From: Mycolicibacterium neoaurum ATCC 25795
Lineage (GTDB): Bacteria; Actinomycetota; Actinomycetes; Mycobacteriales; Mycobacteriaceae
Length of the DNA: 64,000 nt
Reading direction: 5' to 3'
NCBI RefSeq assembly: GCF_000691525.1
Contig: NZ_JMDW01000009.1
Coordinates: 1-64,000, forward strand
In this document: in pieces, positions 8,581 through 19,051 of the stretch
How positions within the stretch are numbered: the stretch's first letter is position 1
Layout: each line of letters begins with the position of its first letter
The notes under the pieces: model-generated
Told to the model about the DNA's origin: nothing
What the model saw: only the letters and a program-made list of their open reading frames with translations
The model's database searches: none
Translations under genes and position numbers: made by a program

Positions 8581-9059
8581 GGCTTGAGCACGATCGGTGT
8601 CCCTGCCAGCAGCCCCAACGGATCGACATAGTCCGCCCGCGCGGCCGGGCCCCACATCGCGCCCCAGTGCAGGCAGGCGTTCACCGGGCAGCCGGGATGA
8701 CCGGCGCGCAGGGTGCCCAGCGCGGTCCGCGCCGCGACACGCTGCCCGGCCCGCACCGCGGCTTCGACCGGCTCATAGCTGGTCCGCAACCCGCCCGGAT
8801 GCTGCACCGATACCAGCGGCCGACCGGCCAGCACCGCGGCGAACACGACGACACCCTCGGCTGCCGCGTACACGGTCTGCCCGTCGCTCCCGCCCAGATC
8901 GACGCCCCGATGACCGGACCGCCAATTCGGCTGCGGGGCGTCGAAACCCCGGGTGACCGCGGGGTCGGGTCGCAACGGCCAGGACAACCGCGCCGTCTCG
9001 GCCCACGCCGGCGCCGCCGCGGTCAGCGCCGCGACGACGATGGTCACAGTCCATCTCAT
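8565..9059 (-). CDS. Secreted M23/LytM-like peptidoglycan-binding protein, probably degenerate
   Basis: This 164 aa protein has a Sec signal peptide (1-20, A-W-A-E cleavage). It is followed by one LytM domain with zinc-ligand motif H50-x3-D54 (G-H-R-G-V-D) and a late C-L-H-W (H131). Two positions that are normally catalytic histidines are not His: the usual Y-x-H-L is Y-E-P-V (about 95-98), and the first His of H-x-H is C129. C124 and C129 may pair. It may therefore bind peptidoglycan or regulate another hydrolase rather than cut. It corresponds to Rv2891 by context. Confidence 0.8.
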   Translation of the reverse strand: MRWTVTIVVAALTAAAPAWAETARLSWPLRPDPAVTRGFDAPQPNWRSGHRGVDLGGSDGQTVYAAAEGVVVFAAVLAGRPLVSVQHPGGLRTSYEPVEAAVRAGQRVAARTALGTLRAGHPGCPVNACLHWGAMWGPAARADYVDPLGLLAGTPIVLKPISAR

Positions 9060-9370
9060 CTGCCCAGTTCAGCGCGCTATCGTGGGAATCGGAACCCCGC
9101 ACCGGCCGACTGTGGACGAACAGGCGTTTGTGGAATCCGCGCGTGGTAAAAGCACCTGTTCCCACGGTGTAAACTTCTTCCCGCAGCTCACATCCGTGGG
9201 CTGACTTCGCGCGTCTGCATCGCAGTGCTGTCCTTTCGAACCGGACAGCGTTGCAACCAGCATGCCGGGCGGTCCCGACCGGGAAACCGGACGGGTCCGG
9301 CAGCAGCAGGCGCCAGGGCGCGGCATCAACCGATGTCGGGCATCAACCGAACACCTAGTGAGGTACCACC
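9060..9370 (+). promoter_or_regulatory. Gene-free 311-base leader/promoter region of rpsB
   Basis: No coding sequence is convincing here. The region probably carries the rpsB-tsf promoter and a long 5' leader. Visible structure: inverted repeat CCCACGG (9161-9167) / CCGTGGG (9194-9200), a GC-rich hairpin-prone block (about 9262-9300), and a 12-base direct repeat GGCATCAACCGA at 9322-9333 and 9339-9350 just before the ribosome binding site. Autogenous control by S2, known in other bacteria, would fit such a leader but is not shown. Confidence 0.45.
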
Positions 9371-10195
9371 ATGGCCGTCGTGACCATGAAGCAGCTGCTC
9401 GACAGCGGCACCCATTTCGGACACCAGACCCGGCGCTGGAACCCCAAGATGAAGCGGTTCATCTTCACCGACCGCAACGGCATCTACATCATCGATCTGC
9501 AGCAGACGCTGACCTACATCGACTCGGCTTACGAGTTCGTCAAGGAAACCGTGGCCCACGGCGGCAGCATCATGTTCGTCGGTACCAAGAAGCAGGCGCA
9601 GGAATCGATCGCCGAAGAGGCGACCCGCGTGGGCATGCCCTACGTGAACCAGCGCTGGCTCGGCGGCATGCTCACCAACTTCTCCACCGTGCACAAGCGC
9701 CTTCAGCGGATGAAGGAGCTGGAGGCCATGGAGCAGACCGGTGGCTTCGAGGGTCGCACCAAGAAGGAAATCCTCATGCTCACGCGTGAGAAGAACAAGC
9801 TGGAGCGCTCGCTCGGCGGTATCCGGGACATGGCCAAGGTTCCCTCGGCTGTCTGGGTCGTCGACACCAACAAGGAGCACCTGGCCGTTGCCGAGGCCCG
9901 CAAGCTGAACATCCCGGTCATCGCGATCCTGGACACCAACTGCGATCCCGACGTGGTCGACTACCCGATCCCGGGTAACGACGACGCCATCCGCTCGGCT
10001 GCGCTGCTGACCAAGGTGATCGCCTCCGCGGTCGCCGAGGGTCTGCAGGCTCGCTCGGGCGCCGGCAAGGCCGAGGCAGGCCAGGACGCCGCCGCCGAGC
10101 CGCTCGCCGAGTGGGAGCAGGAGCTGCTCGCCGGTGCGACCACCGGTGCCGCAGAGGGCGCTCCCGCCGCCGAGACCACCACTGACGCTTCCTAA
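9371..10195 (+). CDS. rpsB: 30S ribosomal protein S2
   Basis: This 274 aa protein is full-length S2 with the family N-terminus [15 protein letters not shown] and the later [12 protein letters not shown] signature. It has an Ala/Glu-rich C-terminal extension (about 225-274) typical of actinobacteria. S2 joins the small subunit late and is needed for S1 binding and mRNA positioning. GAGGT lies 7 bases before ATG 9371. It is followed after 21 bases by tsf, the usual rpsB-tsf operon. Confidence 0.98.
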   Translation: MAVVTMKQLLDSGTHFGHQTRRWNPKMKRFIFTDRNGIYIIDLQQTLTYIDSAYEFVKETVAHGGSIMFVGTKKQAQESIAEEATRVGMPYVNQRWLGGMLTNFSTVHKRLQRMKELEAMEQTGGFEGRTKKEILMLTREKNKLERSLGGIRDMAKVPSAVWVVDTNKEHLAVAEARKLNIPVIAILDTNCDPDVVDYPIPGNDDAIRSAALLTKVIASAVAEGLQARSGAGKAEAGQDAAAEPLAEWEQELLAGATTGAAEGAPAAETTTDAS

Positions 10196-10216
10196 ATCTT
10201 TTCAGGAGAAGGCTTT

Positions 10217-11032
10217 ATGGCTAACTACACCGCTGCCGACGTCAAGCGCCTGCGGGAGCTGACCGGCGCCGGAATGATGGACTGTAAGAACGCGCTGGCC
10301 GAATCGGACGGCGATTTCGACAAGGCCGTCGAGCTGCTGCGCATCAAGGGCGCCAAGGATGTCGGCAAGCGCGCCGAGCGCGCGACCGCCGAGGGTCTGG
10401 TGGCCGCCAAGGACGGCGTGCTGATCGAGCTCAACTCGGAGACCGACTTCGTCGCCAAGAACGCCGAGTTCCAGGGTCTTGCCGACACGATCGTGGCTGC
10501 CGCACTGGAGGCGAAGGCCGGCGATGTCGAGGCGCTCAACGCAGCCAAGGTCGGCGATTCGACGGTCGAGCAGGCCGTTGCCGACCTGTCGGCCAAGATC
10601 GGCGAGAAGCTGGTCCTGCGCCGCGCCGCGTACTTCGACGGTCAGGTGGAGACCTACCTGCACAAGCGCGCCGCGGATCTGCCGCCGGCCGTGGGTGTGC
10701 TGGTGGAGTACACCGGTGATGACAAGAGTGCCGCGCACACCGTGGCCCTGCAGATCGCCGCGCTGAAGGCCAAGTACCTCACCCGTGAGGACGTGCCGGA
10801 GGACATCGTCGCCAACGAGCGTCGTATCGCCGAAGAGACCGCCAAGGCCGAGGGCAAGCCCGAGCAGGCGCTGCCCAAGATCGTGGAGGGTCGCGTGACC
10901 GGCTTCTACAAGGACGTCGTGCTGCTGGACCAGCCGTCGGTGTCCGACAACAAGAAGACCGTCAAGGCGCTCCTCGACGAGGCAGGCGTGACCGTGACCC
11001 GGTTCGTCCGCTTCGAGGTCGGCCAGAACTAA
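10217..11032 (+). CDS. tsf: Elongation factor Ts
   Basis: This 271 aa protein is the guanine-nucleotide exchange factor for EF-Tu. The N-terminal UBA-like part contains [16 protein letters not shown], and the [10 protein letters not shown] segment (about 73-82) is the EF-Tu-contacting signature. Two dimerisation-type subdomains follow. A strong AGGAGAAGG ribosome binding site precedes ATG 10217. A hairpin terminator closes the operon 16 bases after the stop. Confidence 0.98.
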   Translation: MANYTAADVKRLRELTGAGMMDCKNALAESDGDFDKAVELLRIKGAKDVGKRAERATAEGLVAAKDGVLIELNSETDFVAKNAEFQGLADTIVAAALEAKAGDVEALNAAKVGDSTVEQAVADLSAKIGEKLVLRRAAYFDGQVETYLHKRAADLPPAVGVLVEYTGDDKSAAHTVALQIAALKAKYLTREDVPEDIVANERRIAEETAKAEGKPEQALPKIVEGRVTGFYKDVVLLDQPSVSDNKKTVKALLDEAGVTVTRFVRFEVGQN

Positions 11033-11048
11033 CACGTTTCGTCCCGCC

Positions 11049-11082
11049 AGAACCCCGCGTCACCTCGGTGACGCGGGGTTCT
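11049..11082 (+). terminator. Terminator of rpsB-tsf operon
   Basis: Arms AGAACCCCGCGTCACC (11049-11064) and GGTGACGCGGGGTTCT (11067-11082) are perfectly complementary over 16 bases with a tiny loop, followed by CTGCTTTG. This is one of the strongest hairpins in the window. Confidence 0.85.
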
Positions 11083-11114
11083 CTGCTTTGGTGCGGCGCC
11101 GTGGTACGGACTGG

Positions 11115-11120
11115 TACCGT
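11115..11120 (+). promoter_or_regulatory. -10 element of amidase gene
   Basis: TACCGT ends 7 bases before ATG 11128, placing the predicted transcript start on the start codon. No convincing -35 is seen. Confidence 0.4.
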
Positions 11121-11127
11121 CGGTCGA

Positions 11128-12522
11128 ATGGCCCGCATCCACGCTTTCGGCGATGACGCTCTCGGTGACCACGACGCGGTCGGATTGGCGGCCGCGTTGC
11201 GCGCCGGGGCGGTATCGCGCGCCGAGGTCATCGAGGCAGCCGTCGCCCGCGCCGAAGCGGTCGACCCCGCACTGAACGGATTGGCCTACCGCGCCTACGA
11301 CCGGGCGCGCGTATCCGCCGCACGGGGTGGCTTCTTCGCCGGAGTGCCCACCTTCATCAAGGACAACGCCGACGTGGCCGGTATGCCCACGATGGATGGC
11401 ACCGACGCCTGGACGCCGCGGCCCGCACCCGCCGACGGTGATTTCGCGCGCGCCTATCTGGGTACCGGACTTGTCGCACTGGGCAAGACGCAGCTCTCGG
11501 AGTTCGGGTTCAGCGCCTCGGCCGAGCATCCGCGCCTCGGTGCGGTGCGCAACCCGTGGGACACCGATCACACCGCGGGCGCGTCGTCATCGGGATCAGG
11601 TGCGTTCGTCGCCGCCGGTGTGGTCCCGATCGCCCATGCCAACGACGGTGGTGGTTCGATTCGCATCCCGGCCGCGTGCAACGGACTGGTCGGCCTGAAG
11701 CCGACAAGGGGTCGACTGCCGCTGGACCGGCAGATGCGTCAGATGCCGCTGCGCATCGTCGCCAATGGTGTCGTGACGCGGTCGGTCCGCGACACCGCCG
11801 CCTTCTACCGGGAGATGGAGCTGCTCTATCGCAATCCCAAGCTCCCTGCCATCGGTGACGTGACCGGACCGGGGCGGCGTCGCCTGCGTATCGCGGTCAC
11901 CACCGAATCGATTGCGCGCGAGGCAGGCCCGCAGATGCGTGAGGCGACGATGAAGACTGCGGCGCTGTTGGAGGGTCTCGGCCACCAGGTCACCGAGATC
12001 GCCAATCCGATCCCGTCGTCGTTCATCAACGACTTCCTGCAGTACTGGTCGTTGCTTGCCTTCGCGCTCGTGCGTGGTGGTAAGCGCACCTTCGGGCCCA
12101 GCTTCGACCCGGACCGGCTGGACAACCTGACGCGGGGGCTGGAGCGGGTGGCAGCCCGCAATCTGCACCGCATGCCGCTGGTCATCGCCCGACTGTCGCG
12201 GATCCGCCGGATCACCGCGCAACTGGGGCATCGATACGACGTCCTCTTGATGCCCACGCTGGCCGATGTCACGCCGCGGATCGGGCACCTCGACCCCACC
12301 TCGGACTATCAGCAGATCATCGACCGGCTGATCGACTGGGTGGCCTTCACTCCGCTACAGAACATCACCGGTGACCCGGCTATCTCCTTGCCGCTCAGCA
12401 CATCTGATGACGGGTTGCCGCTCGGTGCGATGTTCTCCGCAACGCAGGGCAACGAGCGCGTCCTGTTGGAGCTGGCTTTCGAGCTTGAGCAGGCCAGCCC
12501 GTTCGCGCGTATCCAGGACTGA
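11128..12522 (+). CDS. Amidase signature family protein (AmiC-like)
   Basis: This 464 aa enzyme has the Ser-cisSer-Lys triad of the amidase signature family: K78 in F-I-K-D-N, the Ser cluster 153-155 in G-A-S-S-S-G-S-G, and the nucleophile S177 in D-G-G-G-S-I-R-I-P. The family hydrolyses amides to acids and ammonia; the substrate cannot be told from sequence. By gene order it corresponds to M. tuberculosis AmiC (Rv2888c). The start is ATG 11128, consistent with the promoter hexamer 7 bases upstream and with the N-terminus of the family. No GatB or GatC gene is near, so it is not GatA. Confidence 0.9.
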   Translation: MARIHAFGDDALGDHDAVGLAAALRAGAVSRAEVIEAAVARAEAVDPALNGLAYRAYDRARVSAARGGFFAGVPTFIKDNADVAGMPTMDGTDAWTPRPAPADGDFARAYLGTGLVALGKTQLSEFGFSASAEHPRLGAVRNPWDTDHTAGASSSGSGAFVAAGVVPIAHANDGGGSIRIPAACNGLVGLKPTRGRLPLDRQMRQMPLRIVANGVVTRSVRDTAAFYREMELLYRNPKLPAIGDVTGPGRRRLRIAVTTESIAREAGPQMREATMKTAALLEGLGHQVTEIANPIPSSFINDFLQYWSLLAFALVRGGKRTFGPSFDPDRLDNLTRGLERVAARNLHRMPLVIARLSRIRRITAQLGHRYDVLLMPTLADVTPRIGHLDPTSDYQQIIDRLIDWVAFTPLQNITGDPAISLPLSTSDDGLPLGAMFSATQGNERVLLELAFELEQASPFARIQD

Positions 12523-12533
12523 CGCTTGCGAAC

Positions 12534-12965
12534 CTAGTCGCGCTCCGCGCCGACCGCGGCCAGGATCCGCTTCAGCGCGCTGCGATCGGTATCGCTCAGC
12601 CGGCCGAGCACGCGGTGCTCTGCCGCCCGGATGCCCTCATCGGTGCGCGTGAGCAGCATCCGGCCCTCGCGGGTCAGTTCGGCCGGTCGGGCGCGCCCGG
12701 AGGGCACGCTGGCCGGCCGCGTCACCAGACCCCGTTCCTGCAATGCACGCAGCACCATGTTCGTCGCCTGCGGCGAGACCGAAAGGTCCCGCGCCAGATC
12801 GGCATTGGACCGGCCCGGCGACTTGGACAGGATGCGCATGCAGAGATATTGCGGGAAGGCGAGGTTCAACGGTTCGAGGACACTGGCGGTCACGTCGGCG
12901 CGCAACCGCATCGCGGCGCGGTGCAGCAGATAACCCAATGGCTGGTCCGCCTGCGAAGAAGACAT
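12534..12965 (-). CDS. MarR-family transcriptional regulator (Rv2887-like)
   Basis: This 143 aa winged-helix protein has a dimerisation helix (P-L-G-Y-L-L-H-R-A, residues 9-17), a recognition region N-A-D-L-A-R-D-L-S-V-S-P-Q-A-T-N-M-V-L, and a wing with S-G-R-A-R-P. Gene order (after amiC, before pyrH) and the P-L-G-Y-L-L start match Rv2887 of M. tuberculosis, a repressor that controls the methyltransferase gene rv0560c. Here a methyltransferase gene lies directly divergent, with two palindromes between. The start is ATG 12965 by alignment with that family; in-frame ATG 12974 is an alternative. Confidence 0.88.
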   Translation of the reverse strand: MSSSQADQPLGYLLHRAAMRLRADVTASVLEPLNLAFPQYLCMRILSKSPGRSNADLARDLSVSPQATNMVLRALQERGLVTRPASVPSGRARPAELTREGRMLLTRTDEGIRAAEHRVLGRLSDTDRSALKRILAAVGAERD

Positions 12966-12981
12966 GTCAACCATGTTGACA
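12965..12981. promoter_or_regulatory. Palindromic operator next to marR start
   Basis: TGTCAAC-CAT-GTTGACA is a perfect 7-base inverted repeat around a 3-base centre. It covers the MarR start region and shares the half-site TCAAC with the second palindrome 19 bases away, centre to centre. It is probably an autoregulatory MarR site. Confidence 0.65.
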
Positions 12982-12982
12982 C

Positions 12983-13697
<715 letters not shown>

Positions 13698-13712
13698 CTG
13701 CCGAACCGTTCA

Positions 13713-13752
13713 CAACGTGCCCCTGCGACCCGAGCGTCGCAGGGGCACGTTG
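13713..13752 (+). terminator. Terminator after methyltransferase gene
   Basis: Arms CAACGTGCCCCTGCGAC (13713-13729) and GTCGCAGGGGCACGTTG (13736-13752) pair perfectly over 17 bases with loop CCGAGC. It separates the regulated methyltransferase from pyrH. Confidence 0.85.
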
Positions 13753-13802
13753 ATGAGGCAGGATTGTCTGCGAATTCTGTGTCGCGGGACCGAAGGAGTC
13801 TG

Positions 13803-14546
13803 ATGGCAGAGCCAGGCAGCGCCAGCCCCGGAGTCATTCGACCCGCCTATACGCGGGTCCTGCTCAAGCTCGGTGGGGAGATGTTCGGCGGGGGACAGGT
13901 GGGACTGGACCCCGATGTCGTCGCCCTGGTGGCACGCCAGATCGCCGACGTCGTGCGGGCCGGTGCGCAGGTCGCCGTCGTCATCGGTGGCGGCAACTTC
14001 TTCCGGGGCGCCCAATTGCAGCAGCGCGGTATGGAACGCACTCGCAGCGACTACATGGGCATGCTCGGCACCGTCATGAACAGCCTTGCGCTGCAGGATT
14101 TCCTGCAGAAAGAGGGCATCGACACGCGGGTGCAGACCGCCATCACCATGGGGCAGGTCGCCGAGCCCTACATCCCGCTGCGGGCGCGCCGGCATCTGGA
14201 GAAGGGCCGGGTGGTCATCTTCGGTGCAGGCATGGGCTTGCCATACTTCTCCACCGACACCACCGCCGCGCAGCGCGCGCTGGAGATCGGCGCCGAGGTG
14301 GTCCTGATGGCCAAGGCCGTCGACGGTGTCTTCACCGCGGACCCCCGCAAGGTGCCCGATGCCGAGCTGCTGACCACCATCACCCACCGCGAGGTGATCG
14401 ACCGGGGACTGCAGGTGGCCGATTCGACCGCCTTCAGCCTCTGCATGGACAACGGCATGCCGATTCTGGTGTTCAATCTCCTCACCGATGGCAATATCGC
14501 GCGAGCGGTTGCAGGTGAGAAGATCGGAACCCTGGTCACCAGCTGA
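13803..14546 (+). CDS. pyrH: UMP kinase
   Basis: This 247 aa amino-acid-kinase-fold enzyme phosphorylates UMP to UDP with ATP and normally forms hexamers. Visible motifs are L-L-K-L-G-G-E near the start, [10 protein letters not shown], and the late [19 protein letters not shown] precedes ATG 13803, which decides the start over an upstream in-frame ATG at 13764. It is followed by frr, cdsA and rlmN as in other mycobacteria. Confidence 0.97.
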   Translation: MAEPGSASPGVIRPAYTRVLLKLGGEMFGGGQVGLDPDVVALVARQIADVVRAGAQVAVVIGGGNFFRGAQLQQRGMERTRSDYMGMLGTVMNSLALQDFLQKEGIDTRVQTAITMGQVAEPYIPLRARRHLEKGRVVIFGAGMGLPYFSTDTTAAQRALEIGAEVVLMAKAVDGVFTADPRKVPDAELLTTITHREVIDRGLQVADSTAFSLCMDNGMPILVFNLLTDGNIARAVAGEKIGTLVTS

Positions 14547-14570
14547 GCGCGCCTTGAAGGAGATAGACAC

Positions 14571-15128
14571 GTGATCGACGAAACCCTCTTCGACGCCGAG
14601 GAGAAGATGGAGAAGGCGGTGTCGGTGGCTCGCGACGACCTGTCGTCGATCCGCACCGGCCGCGCCAATCCGGGCATGTTCTCCCGGCTGAACATCGACT
14701 ACTACGGTTCGATGACCCCGATCACCCAGCTTTCCAGCATCAACGTGCCGGAGGCGCGGTTGGTCGTGATCAAGCCGTACGAGGCCAACCAGCTCAAGGC
14801 CATCGAGGACGCGATCCGCAACTCGGACCTGGGGGTCAACCCGTCCAACGACGGCAGCGTCATCCGGATCTCGATTCCGCAGCTCACCGAGGAACGCCGT
14901 CGCGAATTGGTCAAGCAGGCCAAGGGCAAGGGCGAGGACGCCAAGGTGTCGGTGCGCAACATCCGGCGCAAAGCCATGGACGAACTGGCCCGCATCAAGA
15001 AGGACGGCGAGGCCGGCGAGGACGAGGTCGGGCGCGCCGAGAAGGATCTGGACAAGACCACCGGGCAGTACGTGGCCCAGATCGACGAACTGGTCAAGCA
15101 CAAAGAAGGCGAGCTGTTGGAGGTCTGA
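14571..15128 (+). CDS. frr: Ribosome recycling factor
   Basis: This 185 aa protein contains the RRF signatures [15 protein letters not shown] and the late R-R-K-A-M-D-E-L segment. With EF-G it splits post-termination ribosomes. It starts at GTG 14571 with an AAGGAGAT ribosome binding site 7 bases upstream. Its TGA shares one base with the ATG of cdsA. Confidence 0.97.
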   Translation: MIDETLFDAEEKMEKAVSVARDDLSSIRTGRANPGMFSRLNIDYYGSMTPITQLSSINVPEARLVVIKPYEANQLKAIEDAIRNSDLGVNPSNDGSVIRISIPQLTEERRRELVKQAKGKGEDAKVSVRNIRRKAMDELARIKKDGEAGEDEVGRAEKDLDKTTGQYVAQIDELVKHKEGELLEV

Positions 15129-15997
15129 TGACCTCTCAGCAGCGCAGTCCCGTGGTAGACGCCGAAAAACCGAAGAAATCCTCGCGTGCGGGTCGGGACC
15201 TGCCCGCGGCCATCGCTGTCGGTGTCGTGCTCGGCGGTATGGCCATCGGGACGTTGTTGTTCGCCCCGCTGTGGTGGCTGCCGCTGCTGGCCGTTGCCAT
15301 CGCCATCGCCACCCACGAGGTGATCCGGCGGTTGCGCGAGCACGGCTTCGTCCTACCGACCGTGCCGTTGCTGGTCGGTGGCCAGGCGATGATCTGGCTG
15401 ACGTGGCCGTTCGGCGCCGCCGGACTGCTGGGCGCCTATGCGGGCACCGTCGTGATCTGCATGTTCTGGCGGCTGTTGGGCCAAGGACTGAACAAACAAC
15501 CCATCAACTATCTGCGCGATATCGCGGCGTCGGTGCTGCTCGCGACGTGGGTGCCGTTGTTCGCGGCGTTCACCGCGCTGCTGATCTTCGCCGACGACGG
15601 TGGGGAACGGGTGTTCACCATCATCGCCACCGTCGTGTTCGCCGATATCGGTGGTTACGTCGCCGGCGTCCTGTTCGGTAAACACCTGATGGCTCCGGCG
15701 ATCAGCCCCAAGAAGTCCTGGGAGGGGATGGGCGGCTCGCTGGTCTTCGGCACCGCCGCCGCGATCCTGTCGGTGGCTTTCCTGCTGGACCGGCCGGCCT
15801 GGATCGGTGTACCGCTGGGTGTGCTGCTGGTCATCACCGGCGTCCTCGGGGACCTGGTCGAATCTCAGGTCAAACGCGACCTCGGCATCAAGGACATGGG
15901 CACGTTGCTACCCGGGCACGGCGGCATCATGGATCGCATCGACGCGATGCTGCCCTCGGCCGTCGTCGGCTGGATCGTGCTGACGCTGCTCGCCTGA
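15128..15997 (+). CDS. cdsA: Phosphatidate cytidylyltransferase (CDP-diglyceride synthase)
   Basis: This 289 aa integral membrane enzyme has a charged cytoplasmic N-terminus (1-28) and about eight transmembrane helices. The CDP-alcohol synthase signature S-Q-V-K-R-D-L-G-I-K-D-M-G-T-L-L-P-G-H-G is near residue 245, with the catalytic Asp of the family at D-R-I-D. It makes CDP-diacylglycerol, the precursor of phosphatidylinositol, cardiolipin and other phospholipids. It is translationally coupled to frr. Confidence 0.96.
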   Translation: MTSQQRSPVVDAEKPKKSSRAGRDLPAAIAVGVVLGGMAIGTLLFAPLWWLPLLAVAIAIATHEVIRRLREHGFVLPTVPLLVGGQAMIWLTWPFGAAGLLGAYAGTVVICMFWRLLGQGLNKQPINYLRDIAASVLLATWVPLFAAFTALLIFADDGGERVFTIIATVVFADIGGYVAGVLFGKHLMAPAISPKKSWEGMGGSLVFGTAAAILSVAFLLDRPAWIGVPLGVLLVITGVLGDLVESQVKRDLGIKDMGTLLPGHGGIMDRIDAMLPSAVVGWIVLTLLA

Positions 15998-16096
15998 CTG
16001 TGATTTGTGGCGCCGCAGCCGCCATGGTCGCGGCTCAGACTCCGCAAATCGCAGATTGGTGGCGTGGCCGCGCCGGATGAGATACTGGACCGGATC

Positions 16097-17194
16097 ATGG
16101 CCGTTTCCCTTCCGCTGGTTTTCGACGCTCCGCGACGCGCGCTGCCGCCGCGGCATCTTGCCGACCTCGACGCCGACGGCCGGATCGCCGCCGTCACCGA
16201 GCTGGGGCTGCCGAAATTCCGGGCCAAACAGCTGGCCAATCACTATTACGGCAGGCTGAGCGCCGACCCGCGGGAGATGACCGATCTGCCCGCCGCGGTG
16301 CGCGAACAGGTGGCCGAATCGCTGTTCCCCACCCTCATCCAGCCGGCAAAGCAGATCCAGTGCGATGCCGGTGAGACCCGCAAGACGCTGTGGCGCGCGG
16401 TCGACGGAACCACCTTCGAGTCGGTGTTGATGCGTTATCCGCAGCGCAACACCGTGTGCATCTCCTCACAGGCCGGGTGCGGGATGGCATGCCCGTTCTG
16501 CGCGACGGGCCAGGGCGGACTGCAGCGCAATCTGTCCACCGCCGAGATTCTGGAACAGGTGCGCGCGGCATCGGTCGCAATGCGCGATGACCATGACGGC
16601 CGACTGTCCAACATCGTCTTCATGGGGATGGGGGAGCCGCTTGCCAACTACAACCGGGTACTGGCCGCCGTCCGAAGAATCACCGCATCATCGCCTGACG
16701 GCTTCGGTATCAGTGCGCGGTCGGTGACGGTGTCGACCGTCGGGCTGGCGCCGGCCATTCGCAGGCTTGCCGACGAGAGGCTCGGCGTGACGTTGGCGGT
16801 CTCGCTGCATACCCCCGACGACGAACTGCGCGACACCCTGGTCCCGGTGAACAACCGCTGGAGTGTCGACGAGGTGCTCGACGCCGCGCGCTACTACGCC
16901 GATTCGACCGGACGCCGGGTGTCCATCGAGTACGCGCTGATCCGCGATGTCAACGATCAGCCCTGGCGCGCGGATCTTCTCGGCAAGAAGCTGCACAGCA
17001 AGCTCGGCCCACTGGTCCACGTGAACCTGATCCCGCTGAACCCCACCCCGGGTAGTAAATGGGATGCAAGCCCCAAACCGGTCGAGCGTGAGTTCGTGCG
17101 ACGGGTGCAGGCCAAGGGAGTGTCATGCACCGTGCGGGATACCCGTGGCCGCGAGATCGCGGCAGCCTGCGGGCAACTGGCGGCCGAAGGCTGA
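16097..17194 (+). CDS. rlmN: Dual-specificity RNA methyltransferase RlmN
   Basis: This 365 aa radical-SAM enzyme makes 2-methyladenosine in 23S rRNA (A2503) and some tRNAs. The CxxxCxxC iron-sulfur motif C128-G-M-A-C132-P-F-C135 is complete, and the C-terminal S-C-T-V-R-D-T-R-G carries the cysteine that resolves the covalent intermediate. The start is ATG 16097, which gives the family N-terminus [10 protein letters not shown]; an upstream in-frame ATG at 16007 would add 30 residues unlike the family. Confidence 0.96.
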   Translation: MAVSLPLVFDAPRRALPPRHLADLDADGRIAAVTELGLPKFRAKQLANHYYGRLSADPREMTDLPAAVREQVAESLFPTLIQPAKQIQCDAGETRKTLWRAVDGTTFESVLMRYPQRNTVCISSQAGCGMACPFCATGQGGLQRNLSTAEILEQVRAASVAMRDDHDGRLSNIVFMGMGEPLANYNRVLAAVRRITASSPDGFGISARSVTVSTVGLAPAIRRLADERLGVTLAVSLHTPDDELRDTLVPVNNRWSVDEVLDAARYYADSTGRRVSIEYALIRDVNDQPWRADLLGKKLHSKLGPLVHVNLIPLNPTPGSKWDASPKPVEREFVRRVQAKGVSCTVRDTRGREIAAACGQLAAEG

Positions 17195-17214
17195 CCTAGC
17201 GAGGACGTCGCTGA

Positions 17215-17754
17215 TCACTTGATGCCGACGGCGTGCCGCAGTTGCGCCAGGAACTGACCGTCGTCATCACTGCGGACGATGTAGTGCGAGATGGCCACTC
17301 GGATCGCCGTCGCGGCCTTCACATCGGCGTTCGAGCCGGTCAACAACTTCAGTAACCGGGCTCGCATCACGGGGATGACGTGACCGAGTTCGGCGATGAC
17401 CACCTCGGGCTCGATGTCCACCACCCGCACCCCGGAGTAGGCCTGCTGGTACTCGACGATGAAACGCAATGCGGCATCCAGCTTTTCGGTGCCACGCAGA
17501 CCGGCGGTGGCGTTGCTCATGCCGGTGTCGAACATCTCGCTTTCGTAGGCGCCGAAGGCGCGCAACAACTCTTCCTTCGAGGCGAACCAGCGATACAACG
17601 TCGGACGGGACACCCCGGCTTGCAGTGCGACCTCGGACAGACTCAATTTGGTCTGCCCGTGGCGTCCGAGTACCTCCGCCGTGGCGGCCAGGATCCTTCG
17701 CCGCGTCGAGGTGTCCTCCCCGGAATCTGACTGGGTGGGCAGGGGCTTGTTCAC
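17215..17754 (-). CDS. TetR-family transcriptional regulator
   Basis: This 179 aa protein has a standard TetR N-terminal helix-turn-helix (R-R-R-I-L-A-A-T-A-E-V-L...L-S-E-V-A-L-Q-A-G-V-S-R-P-T-L-Y-R-W-F). The C-terminal ligand domain has no recognised signature. It is divergent from a class III CoA-transferase and may regulate it. The start is ambiguous between GTG 17754 and GTG 17760; 17754 is chosen because TACCAT ends exactly 7 bases upstream. Ligand unknown. Confidence 0.85.
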   Translation of the reverse strand: MNKPLPTQSDSGEDTSTRRRILAATAEVLGRHGQTKLSLSEVALQAGVSRPTLYRWFASKEELLRAFGAYESEMFDTGMSNATAGLRGTEKLDAALRFIVEYQQAYSGVRVVDIEPEVVIAELGHVIPVMRARLLKLLTGSNADVKAATAIRVAISHYIVRSDDDGQFLAQLRHAVGIK

Positions 17755-17761
17755 GATCACG

Positions 17762-17767
17762 ATGGTA
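17762..17767 (-). promoter_or_regulatory. -10 element of tetR gene
   Basis: On the minus strand TACCAT is followed by 7 bases and GTG (17754), a leaderless arrangement. It sits in the divergent region with the CoA-transferase gene. Confidence 0.4.
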
Positions 17768-17878
17768 GTTGCTGTCGGATCGCCGACGGGACCGTAAGGT
17801 CGGGACCGTGTCGAGGTGGCCCCGACGTCGATATGAAAAACCGCGGTCCCGCCGTTGGCCGTTACCGGAAGGATCCTC

Positions 17879-19051
17879 GTGACAGCAGGACCGATGCACG
17901 GATTCCGGGTGATCGAACTCGGAGTGTGGGTAGCCGCGCCGGCTGCCGGGGCAATCCTGGCCGACTGGGGCGCCGATGTCATCAAGATCGAGCCGCCGGG
18001 CGGAGATCCCGCGCGCGCCTTCGGCCGGATGATGGGTCTGGACGATGACATGGGTATCGCGTCCAACCCGCCTTTCCAGATGGACAACCGCGCCAAGCGC
18101 AGCATCGTGCTCGATCTGACCGAATCGAGCGGTCGGGCCACGGCGTTGGACCTCCTCGGCACCGCCGATGTGTTCCTCACCAACATCCGGCCAGGCGCTC
18201 TTTCGCGGTTGGGCCTGGATTTCTCCACGGTGGCCGCGGTCAACCCGCGGTTGGTCTACGGGTTGATCACCGGGTACGGCACCGAGGGCCCCGATGCCGA
18301 CCGGGCCGCCTATGACGTCGCCGCGTTCTGGGCTCGTGCCGGCATCGCCGACCTCCTGACACGACCGGGGGACACCCCGCCGTTCCAGCGTGGCGGAATG
18401 GGTGACCACTCCGCCGCGATGACCCTGGCGGCCGCCGTGTGTGCGGCGTTGCTGGCCCGGACGCGCACCGGCACAGGGCAACTGGTCACCACATCGCTGT
18501 ACCGGCAGGGTGCGTATACCGTCAGCTTCGACTTGAACACGGTGCTGATGACCGGGCAGCAGATCGCGATCGGGCAACGCGAAGCCATGGGTAACCCCTG
18601 CATGAACAACTACGCCGCGGGCGATGGTCGTCGCTTCTGGATCGTCGGCCTGGATGTCTCCCGGCACTGGCCGTCGCTGTGCCGGGTCGTCGGCCGCGAC
18701 GAGTGGCTACACCGGTATCCGACACCGCGGGACCGGTTCACCCACGCGCGCGAGATCATCGCCGAACTCGACGACATCTTCGCCTGCCGCCCCTTGGCGG
18801 ACTGGGAGCAGGTGTTCGCCGGTGAGCCGGACTTCTTCTGGTCACCGATCAACACCCTCGACGATGTGCTCGCCGACGCGCAGTTCCATGCGGCCGGAGG
18901 AATCGTCGATGTGCCCGAAGGGAATTCGAGCGCTCCGATGGTGGCCAGCCCTGTCGATTTCTCCGGCACGCCGTGGCAACCGCGCGGGCGCGCCCCCGAA
19001 CTGGGCGAGCACACCGAAGAAATCCTCACCGAATTGTCTCAGGACCGCTGA
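17879..19051 (+). CDS. Class III CoA-transferase (CaiB/BaiF family)
   Basis: This 390 aa protein has the family opening F-R-V-I-E-L-G-V-W-V-A-A-P-A-A-G-A-I-L-A-D-W-G-A-D-V-I-type segment, N-K-R-S-like N-R-A-K-R-S-I-V-L-D, and the catalytic Asp in G-G-M-G-D-H. Such enzymes move CoA between acyl groups; the substrate is unknown. The start is GTG 17879, preceded by GGAAGGA. Its 3' end overlaps that of the convergent GH3 gene by 13 bases. The divergent TetR regulator is its probable controller. Confidence 0.88.
   Translation: MTAGPMHGFRVIELGVWVAAPAAGAILADWGADVIKIEPPGGDPARAFGRMMGLDDDMGIASNPPFQMDNRAKRSIVLDLTESSGRATALDLLGTADVFLTNIRPGALSRLGLDFSTVAAVNPRLVYGLITGYGTEGPDADRAAYDVAAFWARAGIADLLTRPGDTPPFQRGGMGDHSAAMTLAAAVCAALLARTRTGTGQLVTTSLYRQGAYTVSFDLNTVLMTGQQIAIGQREAMGNPCMNNYAAGDGRRFWIVGLDVSRHWPSLCRVVGRDEWLHRYPTPRDRFTHAREIIAELDDIFACRPLADWEQVFAGEPDFFWSPINTLDDVLADAQFHAAGGIVDVPEGNSSAPMVASPVDFSGTPWQPRGRAPELGEHTEEILTELSQDR

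Noticed and set aside
9069-9329. Minus-strand 86-codon open frame in the rpsB leader
   Set aside because: It has no ribosome binding site, no recognisable motifs and lies in the probable leader of rpsB.
13710-15101. Long minus-strand open frame over pyrH and frr
   Set aside because: It is antisense to two certain genes and its translation has no domain pattern.
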